Numbered from the stretch's first letter, positions 49,101 to 63,362 are shown. The stretch: DNA of 64,000 nt from Rhynochetos jubatus (GCA_027574665.1 CM050656.1:9623501-9687500); one strand, 5' to 3'. Program-made: numbers and translations. Notes: generated by a model from the letters alone, not told the origin.

Positions 49101-50908
49101 CCAGCCCAGGAGAGCAGCGTGCCGAGAACCAGGGTCTGTGGTCACTGATGAGCATCCACACACGTCATTTGAAAGTTCTAGCTGGTATCCCCCATTCGCA
49201 AAAATCTCGGTGCTGGATGTGTTCCTGCCTGATGTGTTTCAAGAGGCAGATCTGTTCAGATGGCTCTATATCCTCATATTTCACCACACTGACAGTCTGT
49301 CTCGTGCGTGTGGATTTTATTGGCAGTGTTTTGAGAAGAACTTCCAAGTCATGTACAAAAATGTTGACTGGTGTTGGGCTCGTTACCAATCCCTATAAAT
49401 TTTTTGCTAGCTAAAGCTCCCATCACAGATGATTCTCCATTTTTGCAACTGTTTTTTGAAATCTTTCAGTAGTCAGTTTTCAAACGGAGGTGCTTTCTAT
49501 GAATATTGCATATTTCTAGTTCTATAACCAGAAACTTAATCTTCTTTGGCTTACTACTGTAGACTGGTGCAGTTTTACCAACCAATGCTGAATAATCTCG
49601 AAAAGAGAAGGAATTTTTTTTTACATTCCATTTTTCTCGAATGTCTTATTGACCACCAAAGTTATCTTACTTCTTTTGTAAGGATCTTAGCTGCTCAGTG
49701 AGTACTCTACCCCATGTCCCTGTTATTTTTCAAGGATTTATTCCAAACTATTTCATTCAATCAAAGTCAAACTGATATGAAAACTGAATTAAATTTGAAT
49801 TTCTTTGTTTCCCCTGTATCATCAGCACAGTTTGTTGGCTTTCCTGAACCCTATAATACTGTAGGTGGCAATGGAGAAAAAAAACCGTGAGAATTTGCAA
49901 TATCAAATACTTTAACAGTACAAGAAAACTGAAACTTAAATGCGTTTCCTTTTTTCAGATCCAGATTTGATCTTCATTTCTGAGTCCGTGCCTAATTCAT
50001 GGCAGAATCTCTGACTTGTTCAATTAAATTGTGAGTGTTATTAAAATTACTGAAGTGAGAGAACATATGCCTTCAGGATATATGTGTTCCCTTGGTTAAA
50101 TATGATTTCCTTTTTGTCTTCCATTGATTAATCATTTTGGTTTTCTCTCTCTCTAAATCTAGTTAATGAACCAACGTTCTTTCATCCCATGTGAAATTTA
50201 CTGTACGTCCCATCAATAGCGTTATTCATAAATCTTGTGTTCCCCTGTAGCTAAAAAGAAAACAGTCCAGATATCATCCATCATCTCCACTATGGGCTGG
50301 AGCTCTTGCTAGGGCAATGGAAGGAGGACAAATTGCTCCAACTTAGCACCTCCAAACAGAGTTGTTTATAAATGAGGCTGAGGCTAGGAAGGCAGAACAG
50401 CAAACTTCAGTCTTCATCTGAAACACATATGAAAGTAAATTATTTTTAGGTTTGACTAGAGAACAGAATGCTGTTAGTGACAAACAGTATGACCAACATG
50501 GATTGAATCTTCAGGTACTGATATTTTTCTTAATTTCTTTTGTTAAGTTGGAGAATTTTCATCATCGGATGCATCCTACCCTAGCGCTGTATTTCTTATT
50601 TAGACCTCCTGCTGTTTTTCCTCAATTTACTGCTTGCTGAATCAGCACTGTTATGTTTTTTTCTTGGTGGGAAAGCATCTTTCCCATGTCACCTAAATGT
50701 GTACAGCATTCTCTAGCCTTCAGCTGAAGCTTTTCCACCTCTTCTTCAGCGTTCTCCACCTTCCTTTGATGCCTACGTATCTCACAAATAACAGATGAGG
50801 AGTTGGTTGTCTCTTTCAGTAGTGAAATTTTAGGAAAGGAAAATATTTGTAAAATAGCTGTTAAAATTCAGAGGCAGTCTTCACATCGCCTGACCTTTTC
50901 TGTCTATT

Positions 50909-50960
50909 CTGTGTGTATATACATGTACACAATATATGTGTGTGTATACCTATATATAAA
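50909..50960 (+). repeat. TG/TA alternating purine-pyrimidine tract
   Basis: gtgtgtatatacatgtacac followed by aatatatgtgtgtgtatacc and tatatata. Near-perfect alternation over about 50 bp could adopt Z-DNA or cruciform forms. Confidence 0.6.
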
Positions 50961-51064
50961 TTGTTTGTGTAAATGAAATATATATGCACAAACAGTTGCA
51001 GAATGTATGTTTTTCCACATTCATATATTTTGACCTTTTCAATTATGTCATGCACCCCACACAG

Positions 51065-51080
51065 AAAAAAAAAAAAAAAA
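51065..51080 (+). repeat. Poly-A (16)
   Basis: Sixteen A in a row following cacacag. No retroposed gene body was recognised upstream. Confidence 0.75.
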
Positions 51081-54000
51081 CCTCTTCAAGGAAAGAGTTC
51101 TTATATTTTCTGCTCATTTCTCTCCAAATTTGCTCCTTTTCAAAAACATGTGAAAAGCTTTGCTGCTTTCCTCTCAAATGGAAAGCAGTAACAAAGCCTT
51201 TCTGCAGAACAGCAAAACATTATCCTAACATTCTCAGGGAAACCTTTTGACATTCCTGAAGTAATAGTGTGGTTATCCAATTTTTAATGTGTTGCTTTTT
51301 TATTTCATAGTGTCTTTAAATTATTCCCATTAGCTGCAGATTTAAGGTGCTCATTTTTTTTTTCTTGGTACACAATGTCAGTATTTCAGATAACTTATGT
51401 TTTTCCTTTAGTCTAGAGAGAATTCCTAAGCGTAATGATATTCAACGCCAGTGCTACTCAAACATAATTATGCTAAAAGTACAACTAGTTCTCTTGCCTA
51501 AAAATCTTGGTTTGATGCAAATCTACACAGTAACTTAGGGCAAGGGTGGCAAACAAATAGTGGAAATACAGAAAACACTGGAGAAGGTATGTACCTCAAA
51601 AAATCCAGGATTTTGTTCTGAGGTATTCAAAATTAAAAACCTTGCTTTTTTTAATTATTTTTCAAAAGGAATTTGTTTAATATATGACAAGAAGAGGCTA
51701 GAAACCCAAGAACGAAGTATTGTATTTGGGAGCACATATAACATTGGCTGATCCATAATAATTCTGCAAATATATTTTAAAACATTTTTCCCGGACAAAA
51801 AACCCAAATATTTTTCTTTATTTTTTGATTGATTTACTAAAATACTTTGTGAACTGGAAAAAGAAGACTCTATCTCTGCACATCTGTCTAGATACTCAAT
51901 GCACAGTGTATTTCCTCAAAAAAGAAGCAATTAGGGTAGGGGAAATGATTTTCTTTTTTTGTAATTTCTTTTTGTTATACTTATTCCTTGGCATGAAGGC
52001 TAAATGAACTCATGGCTCCATTGCATTCAGTGCCATACCATGTAGAGTAAAACGTGGGTCCTGCGCTAATACGTTTTTGAAAGACTTACACCAGAGTGTG
52101 TCAGATTTTACAATGCCTTTCAGTAATTGTGGCTCATTCCGTGGTCACAAGGAAAACCATTTAAGGTACACATATAATCATACATATTTCTTGACCTAGA
52201 GGCTGCAGGAATGAGGCCCTAATGCTGTTTACCACCTTGGGGAACATTAAAATGATGGGACTGGAAGGGCTGTTTAGGTTATAGCAATCTAATTATACCC
52301 AGAGGAGAGAGTACCACAGCATTCAAAACCAGCTGGTAGAGAAAATCTCCTGTGGATCCAAATTACTTTTTTTTTCAGTTAAAGAATAAGCATCTTTCAT
52401 TAGCTGAGCAACTAAACAGTGGCAGTTTTAAACGCAGTTCATACACATCAAAAGCAGGGAGTTTTGTATTGGATGAGTGTGTTTTGATGCTTCATCTCTT
52501 AAGAATACTGCCTAATCTTTATTTATTTTTCATTCATTCATTCTCCTGTTCTGTAGGGGCCAGCAGCACTGCAGGTACAGAATTGCACATCTCAACCAGA
52601 GCAGAAGGGCTTTGAGTTGGATCTGCACTGTGGTGCAAATTTTAAGTTGCAGGTCATGTTGCAGGGTGTGTCTTAAATTACCTGTTCACCCTTCCACTCT
52701 GCAAGCACTTTTTGTTTGTTTCTTCTCAAAGTTGACAGTGGGAGCTACGTGGAAAGTCTGAATGAAAGGTTGGAGTTTGCCATAACTGCCTGACTGGTGT
52801 TAGAGCAGACAGGATACAGCAAAGAAACTGGCCATTGTACTCTAATGAAAATAATAAATCATTATTTCTCCTTTCTTTTAGTTATCCCCAGAAAGCTAAA
52901 ATACTTTATCTTCACTAACATGGTAAAATATTTCTGTTTCACTTCCAAACATTACAAAACCTCATTTATTAATCTAAGTAACTAAGCTTCAATTTAGCTT
53001 TGTTTTTGAATGCTTCCCAAGCTTTCCTTGGGACAAACCCTGCATTTTATTGTGTGTGTTTGTACATGTGCATAGATACAGATACAGATTAAACATCACC
53101 GATACCTAGTTCCCCGGGTCATGGCCTGCTTAACAAAATGACTTTTCAATCTAGGAGTGCTTTCTTTAGGATAGGGTTTCTGCCTGTTTTCAAGGTAAGA
53201 CAGAACAGTCAAATATTTATGAATGTTACAACATTCCAGATTTCCTTTCCAAGGCTACTTGAGGCCACATGAAGAAGTAAATCTGTCGTGCTGATGGAGA
53301 AAGGCTTCATTTGCACAGATCCTTTCATCTCTCTCCAAACAAACTGTTCATTCACACTTCCTAGGTCAATGGTAGCAGCCGTGCTTGGTTTCCCTGTGTA
53401 ATGAGCAGGACTGATTGTGGTCATTTACATGATGCTGGTCTATCATTGAGGAAATAATTTGAACAGTCCAGGCACGTGTTCTCTTTGCTCTTCTTTTCAC
53501 GCATTTGATATACTCAAGTGGACAGTTAATCACCAAGACCCTGTGTTTACCCTGGAATCAGTCAGGCTGGGCAGCTACTTTCCTTGCACAACTGTGCTTC
53601 TACACATGAAAATTTCCTCCATGAGAAATTATTCAGGGACTTTTCCCTAATGCAGTCACAAGCTACTTCAATTACTAATGAATTCTGGTTATTCAAATCT
53701 GGCCAGATTTGAACCAGCCACTTTGAGCTGAAGGATGACCTTTTCACTATCTTTCTGGTTTCTCCCACCTCTCTGCCTTTCATGCTTACATCAGCGCTTT
53801 CCCTATTCCTTAATGAAGTGACAACCCCATCTATTTCATAGTCGTTTTTCTCTTGACCTCCCACAGTTGCTGTCGGGTTCAGTTTGACTTTGCTGCAGAT
53901 GAGGCTCTGTGCCTAGAAATCTCTTTCTAGCCCTAAAAATTAAGTCCCTCAGCTGCCGCTAAGGAAACTTGGCTGGATGCTGGGAAACTCTCTCATAACA

Positions 54001-55484
54001 GGGCTGGAAGGAAACCTTCCTCCCAGCTGCAGAGAGAGAGCAGGCTGGTCTGTACCAGAGCCCCATCCCCATGTCTCTCGCTGCCCAGGAGGGTGCTCAT
54101 CCCTCTCCCAGCCGAGGTCAGCTGGTGAGACCAGCCTCATGCTGCTGTCCTGCTGATGGTGTGATGCAAGGTTCTCTGTGCTGACCTCCACCAGGTTGCC
54201 TCTGATCTCAGCCAATCCTGTGACAGCTTTTTGTGTTCTGGCCGGTCACTTGTTGCTGTTTCTGACCAATCCTGTCCAGCCATCCACCCCTGGAGAGTAC
54301 GTAATAGGACTAAGTAGAGGCAGATGTGGGTTTGCTCTGCTAAATGCAATGCCAGAATTTCTGTGGGTTTGGGACCTTGTTCTAATCCTTCCTGATAAGT
54401 AGCTGTCAGTGTCCCATGCAGTTACGCTTAGTGGTTCCTTGTTAGCTTTTCTCAGCAGGGGCTGCTCCCTCCTTGGGGAGCACAGGAGACAGCTTGAGCA
54501 GCTGGAGTTTTTCATCTCCAATGCTCATCTGGAAAGCACCTGCTGTGCCGGGCGGGTGGAGCAGAGTGGGGTCAGGGCGGGTGGAGAGTTACGATGTGAC
54601 TTGAGAGCAACCTGTGCTCTCTGGTGAACTCCCAGATGTAAAGATGTTGCGGTTGAAGCCATGAGGAAAACTCCCATGGATGTCAATTGTGCAAACTTCA
54701 TGTCTGATGCTTTCCTCAAGGAGAAGGTGGCCAACTGTGTGTCCCATCAGCTTTAATGAGAAGTGAGCAGATGAATGGGGTGGGGGTGGTGTAAGGTCAC
54801 CTCCTGGCATGCCCTCTGTGGCACCATGTCAATGAAAGCAGTTGAGCCACCTTTCCCTGGACGTGTCTGGTGGATGTTACAGCCAGGTCTTGGCACTGAA
54901 GGGGGAGTTGGGTCTCGCTGCCTGGTCTGCATCCTCTGCGGAGGCACGAAGTAATGTCTTAGCCAAATGTTCACTCGAGCACACCATAGCTGTAGCTATT
55001 TAGCTTCTCCTCTGTGAGAGAACTTCCTTCCCTTTAGGGTATTCCCTTGATTTTTAAAAAGTCAAGCAAATATTTAAGAGTGGATTAGAGTCTAGCTCAA
55101 CATATCCATCATTCACCATCAATTATCCAGGTCATTAATACAATTACACTCAGCTCAGGACTTCCCTGTATCTGAACGTACCAAGAACTAGGAGGGGCTA
55201 AAGGTGGAAATTTATAGCAAGAACCTTTCCCTCCACCCACCCCTTATTTAATGGCACACAGGCTTTGACCTAAAGTGTAATTTTCTGCAACATTTAAGGC
55301 AGATAAAGTGTCTTTAGCAGCCAAAGGAAAGCTCAAAGGTAACATTATCTAACTAGCAAACAGATGGAGGATTTAACATTCTTGGTAGCTGAAATCTTGG
55401 ACTCTGGCCAAACCATGTTAATGGATTTTTTAGCAGTAGTTCTTTTCCTATGAAAGTGCAGGACACAGATTAAAAAAAGGAAAG

Positions 55485-55500
55485 AAAAAAAAAAAAAAAA
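55485..55500 (+). repeat. Poly-A (16) in an A-rich stretch
   Basis: Sixteen A preceded by aaaaaaaggaaag. No target duplication or retrogene body was recognised. Confidence 0.75.
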
Positions 55501-55838
55501 CAGCCCAAAACAACAAGGAAAACATCTAGCAATACAGGCAGGAGCAAGGAAAAAGATACCAACTTGATCGTGAGCACTGTGGGGAAAAAAATTAAATCTT
55601 GCATTAAAAAAATTGGGACATGATACAGAGGATTCAACTGAAGAAATAAGATAGTTCACCTCAGAAGACCCAAATCTTTGACTTCATGGATGAGACAAGC
55701 CTGTTGAATAGTAAGAGGGATTGTTGTTCAGCGCTAAGTCTGCCTTCCTATGAAAACTGCAGAGAAAGAAGGTATCTTTTGAAGAGCTCTTCTTTTGATT
55801 GAGCTGTGAGAAACAAAGCAAAGTAGACAAAATTTTGG

Positions 55839-55881
55839 CTACTGACAGACTTTTGACTACCGACAGACTTTTGACTACCGA
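55839..55881 (+). repeat. 18-bp tandem repeat, 2.4 copies
   Basis: The unit ctaccgacagacttttga occurs at 55839-55856 (one mismatch, t for c) and 55857-55874, with a partial third copy ctaccga at 55875-55881. An 18-bp period keeps the reading frame, which creates a repeated LLTTDR peptide in a chance open frame. Confidence 0.8.
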
Positions 55882-58342
55882 TCCTCAGACACATCCTGGT
55901 GCTCCCTTACAGTTCCTGGGTTTTTTGCTGTGTGCCGAAGGGCTTTCCCAGTTACCACAGCCATCAGCATTATCACTCCATAGCATATTCCCTCTGGGTT
56001 TTAAATGTGACAAAGTGGGCCCTGACAAAAGCTATCTAATGGAGATCACAGGGCTCAGGAGACAAGAACACGTCTTCCATGGATTATTGGTAAAAACTAG
56101 TGTACAGAAGGCAACTGAGGGGGTAATAAGTCCTGGGAAACCCTGATAATTTGCCATGATTTGGATTCACCAAATCCTATAATTTATTATGAGTGAATCT
56201 TAAAAACAGTCTGAAATCTGGGAATTTTTCATAAAGTTTAGTTATTGCATGATAATAGCTTTTATCTCAACATTTGACAAGGGACTTTTGTTATTAGGCT
56301 TTATAAAAGATTTCAGTCTCTCTAGCAGGGATCTGGGAAGTATCTTGTGGCTGAACCAATTAATAATCGATAGGGGTAAAAATGCTAATTCAGAGGATTC
56401 AGTTGAACTGCCAGGCACCTCTGCAGAGATCTGCAACCATTCATTTGCAAAGAAAAGAGGCTGACACTGTAAGTAAGGTTGGGAGGCATTCGCTTTGACT
56501 CGCCTTGCTCTTTTCTAAGCAGAGGTTTGGGAGCAAATGGATGACATTAACACTCTACACTGATTACAAAACGCTGAATAAATCATACGGAGGTCTAATT
56601 CCACCAGATCTCATTACCACCGGATTGAACTTTTCACTAACTTGCTTGTCTCAAGTGATCTGAGTCAGCACATCAGGTCTGAGTATCCCAGGATTTGGGA
56701 ATGCTGGAAACCGATCTGGTTCCAAACACTGGCGCTCAAGAGCATTCTTACAAGTCATTTTCCAGCACGCAAAACCTAAAATATTACAAAGACAGAATCG
56801 GAGGCCAGCAGAAACTCCAGCTGAGATCTCGGAGCTGCTCCAGTGCCAGAGCATCCATCTTTCAAAAGTTTAATGAGATGAGTTTCCGTCAGGAGCTTTC
56901 ACAACTGGGCCACCAGCAGTGGCCTTGGACGTGGTGTCTCGCTCCCCATGGTGTCTGGACAGCAGGAGCTGTGGTTCAGACCTCAGTGAGAACGCAGGAC
57001 AGTGAAAATTTCTGAGGGCTAATTAAACGAGACAAGATTTCGCCTGGCAGGATTCATGCCAGATATGCTACATCCTGGGAAACCATTTCAGGCTTTGCCA
57101 TAAAGTACTTGTGGAGAGAGAGAGCAGGACATCTTGCCAGACTTCACTTCAAATACAGTACTGCAGCTTTTCCTTTTCTTTTTTGGAATTGGTATGGTCA
57201 TAAATTATCTGCTTACCACAAGGTTAAACACAGGACAGCAAGAGCTGTGAAGTCTCATCGATGAAAGGCCGCAGTATAAGTAGTGAGATGGGCCTACATA
57301 ATGTTATCAGGCTGTGCTTCAGCTGAGTGTGCAAAGCATGCTCCGAGAGCCCAAGACGTGACCGTCAGTCTCAGGAGATCTGTATTCATCTTCCTGCCCT
57401 GCTACTGGATGCCTGTTGGTCTTGGGACAGGTGGTTAGCTTCACTGTGCTTTGGAGTCCCATTGGAAAGTAAGGATGGCACAATTCCCTCCTCTGCTGCA
57501 AAGAACACAAACGCCACACTAATGTTTGGAGACTGCATTAAGGAGGGTGGCAGGGAGCTAAGCAGTAGTGTTGTCACCCCATGGACATCTCCCCACTAGC
57601 AGGTCCTAGCTCTATCCTGGAGGCTGCCGGGGCTTGGGCGATCACTCCAGTGAGGACTGGTAGGTGAAACAGTTTGTTTCTTTGTGCAGACCCAGCCTTG
57701 CATCCTGACCAAAGTGTTTGAAGTAGCATCATCAGTCCAGCAGAGGTGAAAGACCAAGCTGATAGTGGGGGTTTGGTCTCTGCCCAGATGTCACAGCACA
57801 CCTGCAGTGTTGGCTCTGCCTTATCACAGAGGAAAACCAGCTCCACGGTGGCTTTGAAAACAGTAGTGGGACCTGAGGAGCAGATGATGTTCCCTCAGGG
57901 CTCCTGCGGTTCAGACCAGACTTGCTCCAAAACTGGCCTCTGTGTTTCTGCCTGCACTCTGGAAGTGGGAAGTGATGTCATTTCCATTTCTAATGCCTTG
58001 CTGGATCTGTGGTGTAGTGAGGATTCCTTGTCTCAGAGCTGCACGTGTAGAGAGGTCTAGCTGATACTGAGGAATAACATCCACTGCGGTAGGCAGTAAC
58101 TGAGCTTTCCAGAGAAATGACACTAATATTAGTAGTGATTCAGGGCTAGATACTGCTTAGCTAAGATTGGGTCAGAGATATTTTGCGGTTGCACTTGTAT
58201 TATCTGGATAATGTTTCTATGCAGAACTGTTTATCACATTCCTCAGCTGCCTCCAGCCTTTAAAGATCACTGTGCATCCTCACTTTCTCTGTTAGAGGCT
58301 CATAGTTGCCTTTGTTACTGTATTTTTAATACACCTGTTTCT

Positions 58343-58372
58343 ACTACACCTGTAGTATATAAGTATACTACA
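58343..58372. repeat. Overlapping inverted repeats
   Basis: actaca/tgtagt (58343-58348 with 58351-58356, loop cc) overlaps tgtagtata/tatactaca (58351-58359 with 58364-58372, loop taag). The central arm can pair in two mutually exclusive ways. Confidence 0.6.
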
Positions 58373-60711
58373 ATTTAATTAAAGCCAGAGCTAAGGAGAG
58401 GCTCTTCCAGAGAAAGCAATTTGAATATTTCTGAGTGTTTGAATACTCCTGAACTGTATTTCAGAGGGAGCAGTGAGCAGGTGTTGGGCAAAAGAGAGAT
58501 GAGTTCTGAGAATAAAAAAGAGGATTGGTCTGGAAGAGTAGTAGCACACAGATGTGTTCACTGACTCATTGGAAATTAAAAGCAGATACAAAAGTTTTGG
58601 GGAAAAGTTCTTCAACACCAGGTCTGCATCTGTGTCCAGACACTTACGGTATTGTTCCTTGGTTCAGGAAGGAGAGGTTTTTGATGCTGTATGCCAGTCC
58701 AGTCTCATCCAGCCCAGATTTTAGTCTCTTGTGTTTAGACATCAGTCGTAAACAGATTGGAAAACTTAGACACTTTTCTTGGAAAGAAGCGTAAGGGTTT
58801 CTCTGTTGTGTACTTTTTTCAACGCGCCGCTGATTTCAAAGCTGTGTGGTTTGGGCGCAAGCCCAGAATTCTTGGTTTTCTGTTCTCCTTGTTCATCTTA
58901 TAAAGCCTAAATATCATATTTCCTCTACAGGAAAATACATACATACTTGTGTATCTGTGTGTATAGTACATCTGCATTTGTGTGGATGTGGAATTGTTAA
59001 TATTATGAGTTTTCAGGATCAAGGTACTGGATGCTGAATATAGCAGAACAGCGTTAGGAAAAGGAGCTCAGCATTGGAAAGGGAATCAATCCCTGCTGTG
59101 GAAATCATGTCCTCGTGTCTTACTTCTTGCCAACCCATGGCACTGGGGCAGTAGTGGTTTTTAGCTGCTGTCAGCTGGCACGGGCCAGGGATGGAAGAAA
59201 GCCACAGCAGAGAAAACCAGGTGCTGGGGAGTTGTTGGCAGCTCACAGAAATTCTGTACCTCATGCATCAGCACTGGCCATTGTCCCACAGGCCAGTGGG
59301 AGACGGTGAGGTCTTCTCCTTTGCGGTGACTCAGGAGCCTGGGGCAGGCCTTGCAGTGACAAATGGTTCGGTAGCACGCATTGCAAAGACTCCTTTACTC
59401 TGATGTCTCAGCCAAATTCTTTCCGGGAAAATTGCATGGGATGCTTTTCCCCTGCAGTTCCAGATGCATAGAGTATTCCTTGCTGCTCGCCATCACAGGC
59501 TGCCAGCTAGTTAAGGTTAAGGTATGCTGCCTTTCGACGGTCAGCTCAAGGATTCCCTGAATACATCAACTATAACAGTAATTTTTAGAGATGATAATGG
59601 AAAGGAAACTTAGTTTGCTACTGCATAGTAGAACTGTGCTCACGATTTGTTGATAAGGAAAGCGTGTTGCATTTATTACTTACAGAAAGATAGTCTCACT
59701 CCTGTCTTAATTTGGAAGAGGAGCATGCTGCAGAGAGTATGTTGCTGTTTCCCAAAAAGAGTGAAAAAAATTGCAGGATCTGAGCTTTCCCATAAGTACA
59801 GCATTACAGGAAAGCTCTGTTTTCAAGAAAAAAAGCAATAAACACACAACCCATTGAATCTCAGCTGAAAACTGAGCTGAAAGAAGTATCTTCCCTGCTT
59901 GACTGTGTTCTGCACTCAGAGAGAGCTGGCGTTGGGCTCCATCCAAATGGCAGTCAAGTGATCAGAAAGTGGGATCGGTGAGTGATGGGGCAGAGAGTGC
60001 CCAAGCATGGGTGTAGCGTAACGCACAAGTGCAATGCAAACACTCTCACCGAGCTCTTGCACTCAGAGGTAGACTTCAGATAACGTGTTGACAGCATCAG
60101 TCAAAGAAAAATAACATTCTACCCAGTCCGGTGCGATTGACACTGTGTAGAAAATTGCTGAGGGGTTGTGAAAGGTGCTCTGTGCTGAAATAAAACCGTG
60201 TATATAACCTCTGCTTTCTGCATGCAGTCGCAGTGACACAGGGTGGAAGGGATGGATGATAATACCAAAAGAAAATCCCAGCGACTCTGATCACAGCAGT
60301 ACTGATACTGAGAAACTGTAGCTTAATACAGTTCAGTGCTATAGGGATTTTATGCCTAAGGTTATACTTCAAATCCTCCTCTTTCTTATGAGCAAGTTGC
60401 ATTATGCAGCAAAAGCTCTTGGTTCATCCATTAAGTTGTAGGATTTTAGGCCCTTTATCAAAACATGAGTATATTGTAGGTTGCGTGCAAATCTGGAAAA
60501 AACAGTTATTGGTTCCAAAGTAACTGTGCTACTGACCAGAGACGGGGTTTTCTGGAACAGAAATGCTGCATGTTTCAGTTACTTTAGTACAGCACCAGGA
60601 GATATGGTTGGGCTGTGGCTTTGAGGAACAATCACAGTATAATTAATTTTTAAAATGTTTCTGGTGTTGTGTGACTGCACATTAAACATACTTCTGCAAG
60701 CAACTCTGCTT

Positions 60712-60785
60712 ATTTCAATGGGGCAGCTTTCTAATTAGCTCACACTTGTGTTGAGTAAGGGTCACAACACTGGACCTTAATTTCT
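60712..60785. repeat. Ancient amniote repeat trace
   Basis: tatttcaatggggcagcttt, followed by cttgtgttgagtaagggtca and ctggaccttaa, follows the order of an old repeat end (TTCAATGGG...GAGTAAGG...GGGCCTTA). Edges are approximate. Confidence 0.4.
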
Positions 60786-62901
60786 GTCCTTAAACTGCTT
60801 TGAGATCTCTGGGGGCTGCACATGAAATTGTATTGCTCTGTATAATTTACAGGGTGTTGTCAGTTGAAAGCTTCTCTGCTCTTGGTTCATCAAGCACCAT
60901 TCAGGCCAACTGGCAGTTGGCTCAGGATGGTGATACCATGATAGGAAAGATGGTCGGACGTTGCCAAAACTGTCAGAGAGCACATGTGTCTGCTGTATGC
61001 CAGCATCAAAACTGTGCTGCCAGTACTGGTCTCCTGGGTAGAGATGGAAATACCTTCCAGTGTAGGTAAGGTGGGTCACAGCTCTTCAGAGAGACACAAG
61101 CAGTGGTTTCAGTTACATCAGGGTGTTTCTACTATGCTTTGGTTTGTTCAGGGTAGTATCACTACTGTCAGCAGTAGTATGTGCTAGATACACCAAAAAT
61201 GATTGTTTGTGGCAAACATAAAATGTCAATTTAGTCTAAAAGGCTAAACCTTTAGACATTTTGATGGGTTCTGTTTGGCAGTTGACACTGAGACCAGAGC
61301 AAGTGTAAGGCACTGAATGAGAGCTGGTTTTCATAGAGAAAAATACCTGTTTTCCACGGTTACACTGATAATTCCAGTTCCCAGTACTGGTTGTTAGAAT
61401 AATAGTGCTGGCAGAGAGAAACAGAGAGACGAGGGATCATGTTTCATGGGCCATAAACCGGGGCACACTAAAATAATCCTCTCAAATATGGTCAACTGAA
61501 TATGAATCCATGTAATCTTGAACACACTCTGCATGAACTCAGAATTAATCATCAGAAAAAATGAACCTGTGAACAGAGAGCTAGATGTCAGGAGAAATAT
61601 TTTGTTCTCATGATGAAATATTCAAGATCAACTCACGGCATTGTCCTACAAAGAGCATCATAAAAACTAACTCAAAAGGTGTGGTTATGCGTTATTTGCG
61701 GGGGACCTGACTATCAGTATATTCTGATGCCATGTGGCATTTATTTTCCAAAGAGATTAGGAAGTGCAAAGTCCATCATTAAGTAAAGCTCGGCTGGAAA
61801 ACAGTGTTTTCCCCCTGATGCAGCCTTGGGCCCTCTAAGACTGATATTTAATAATCCTTTAAATTAATACTTAAAAAAATTTGGAAGGTGAGCTTCAGTT
61901 CTAGTACCAGCAAGTCTGTGGGTCTGACCTCTACCAGCATGGGAAAAAATGACGTCTGCTGTGCTGGTGGGGCTCCTCACCCTGGACACGGAGTCAATGA
62001 TGAGCATTGTGGCAATGGTGGGAAAGGCAGCAGTCCTGAAGGTCATTCAAAAGTGCAGTCATCAGTAATTTTATCAGTATACAGGCACGTAATGGGACAA
62101 ATATGTCCTCCTGGGAGAAGGTGGATTATGCTTCTTTTAAAGATGGGGCAGCAGGGGCACAGACCAGTTAATCTGCAAGGAAATCAAGTGAGTGTTTCTT
62201 GAGAGAAGCAGTCCCAGTATCTCAATCATAAAGAAAATATTTTCAAATAGAGTTTTGAGTTCTATTTTTCTTTTCTTTCTTCAAAAATGAAAGAAACTTT
62301 GGAGCATTACTGTAGGATTCCCCAAACCTTGGTTCATTTTAACTTTGAATGCCTGGGACCACTGTACAGATCTCTTGACTTATCATCCTCTATCTGGAGC
62401 CCCATGATGTACCTTGGAAAGGAATGAGAAAGAGGGGAAAGTGAGACTTCTTAATGTGCCTCGGGAATTAACAACGGATCTCGAATCTCTCTAGGAATGT
62501 TTTTCTTGTTTCATTCCATTGGGAATTGGCTCTGACATAGTAAAAAACATTTTCAGAACAAGTCCCTTTCATTTTCTTGGCCTCTCTATTGCTCTTGTCA
62601 CTGACCCAAAGCCTTTTGACGTTCTTGAGCTAATTGGCCTCAGTGAAAAGTGTTTTGTTTCCTGCAGAAACTTGGCTGTGAGAAAAAGTGTGGAGGTTAG
62701 AAGAAATCTGGGACAGGCCACTGCCAAAGGGCTTATATAATAGCCCAGAATAGTTAGCCAAATTATAGTGTGAGAGCTTTATAGGTGGAGTTCGGTAGGA
62801 TGAAAAGTACTGCAGGGTTTGGACACAAAAATGCCAATAGGGCTGGCAGCGAATGTCATATTTCAGTCAAGGAGGATCTCAATTTCATCCAGTGAAGGCA
62901 G

Positions 62902-62933
62902 CAGATAATTATTGAAACAGATAATTATTGGCT
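62902..62933 (+). repeat. 16-bp tandem duplication
   Basis: cagataattattgaaa at 62902-62917 is directly followed by cagataattattggct at 62918-62933; 13 of 16 bases are shared. It is a recent small tandem duplication. Confidence 0.8.
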
Positions 62934-63317
62934 GAATTCCTTCAAGAATGCATATTCTCTTACTGCTTTTACTTACTAACGTGGGCCTCTGTTTAGGCAA
63001 GAAGATCTTGTCTCCTGTTCACGTTCTGCTCACTTCAACATGCATGTGGTTGGTGCTCTGGAGCTCTGTCATCTCCAAACCAGCTGAAAGTCAGGATGAC
63101 AGGTTGCACAGGAGAGGCCTTCTGGGCAGTTTTCTGCTGATTTCAGTGAGCTTCTGGTCGGATTGGGCACAAAGGGCAAATTTTAATTGTTGTAAATAAG
63201 AATAAAGAGCTGGGATAAACAGGTGTGTAGCCCCAAAAGGGCATTTGAGTGCTTTGAGTTGACGACAGAAGGGAGCACAGTTTCCTCATGTACTTTTCTG
63301 TAGCTTAAAGCTCTGAT

Positions 63318-63362
63318 CAGCTCCCTTGAATTCAGTGGGAGTCTCAGTACTTACTTTAAGGG
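63318..63362. repeat. Ancient amniote repeat trace
   Basis: agctcccttgaattcagtgg then gagtctcagtacttacttt resembles the same family, where a CTCCCATTGACTTCAGTGGGAG-type word precedes TGAGTA. Confidence 0.35.

Larger units (their letters stand above)
37421..60711 (+). other. Intronic stretch with no recognised gene
   Basis: About 23 kb with low-complexity tracts, small tandem repeats and a GC-richer patch at about 41.93-42.48 kb where three long frames overlap. A possible weak CR1 scrap occurs near 52.25 kb. No TIKI exon or other known protein block was recognised. Confidence 0.5.

Noticed and set aside
52241..52300. Possible CR1 scrap (aatgatgggactggaagggc)
   Set aside because: Only about 20 bp look like a CR1 end and the rest diverges; too weak to annotate as a separate element.
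61888..62202. 104-codon forward frame rich in Gly, Ser and His
   Set aside because: No splice-site boundaries or family resemblance; the opposite strand is equally open, which suggests composition.
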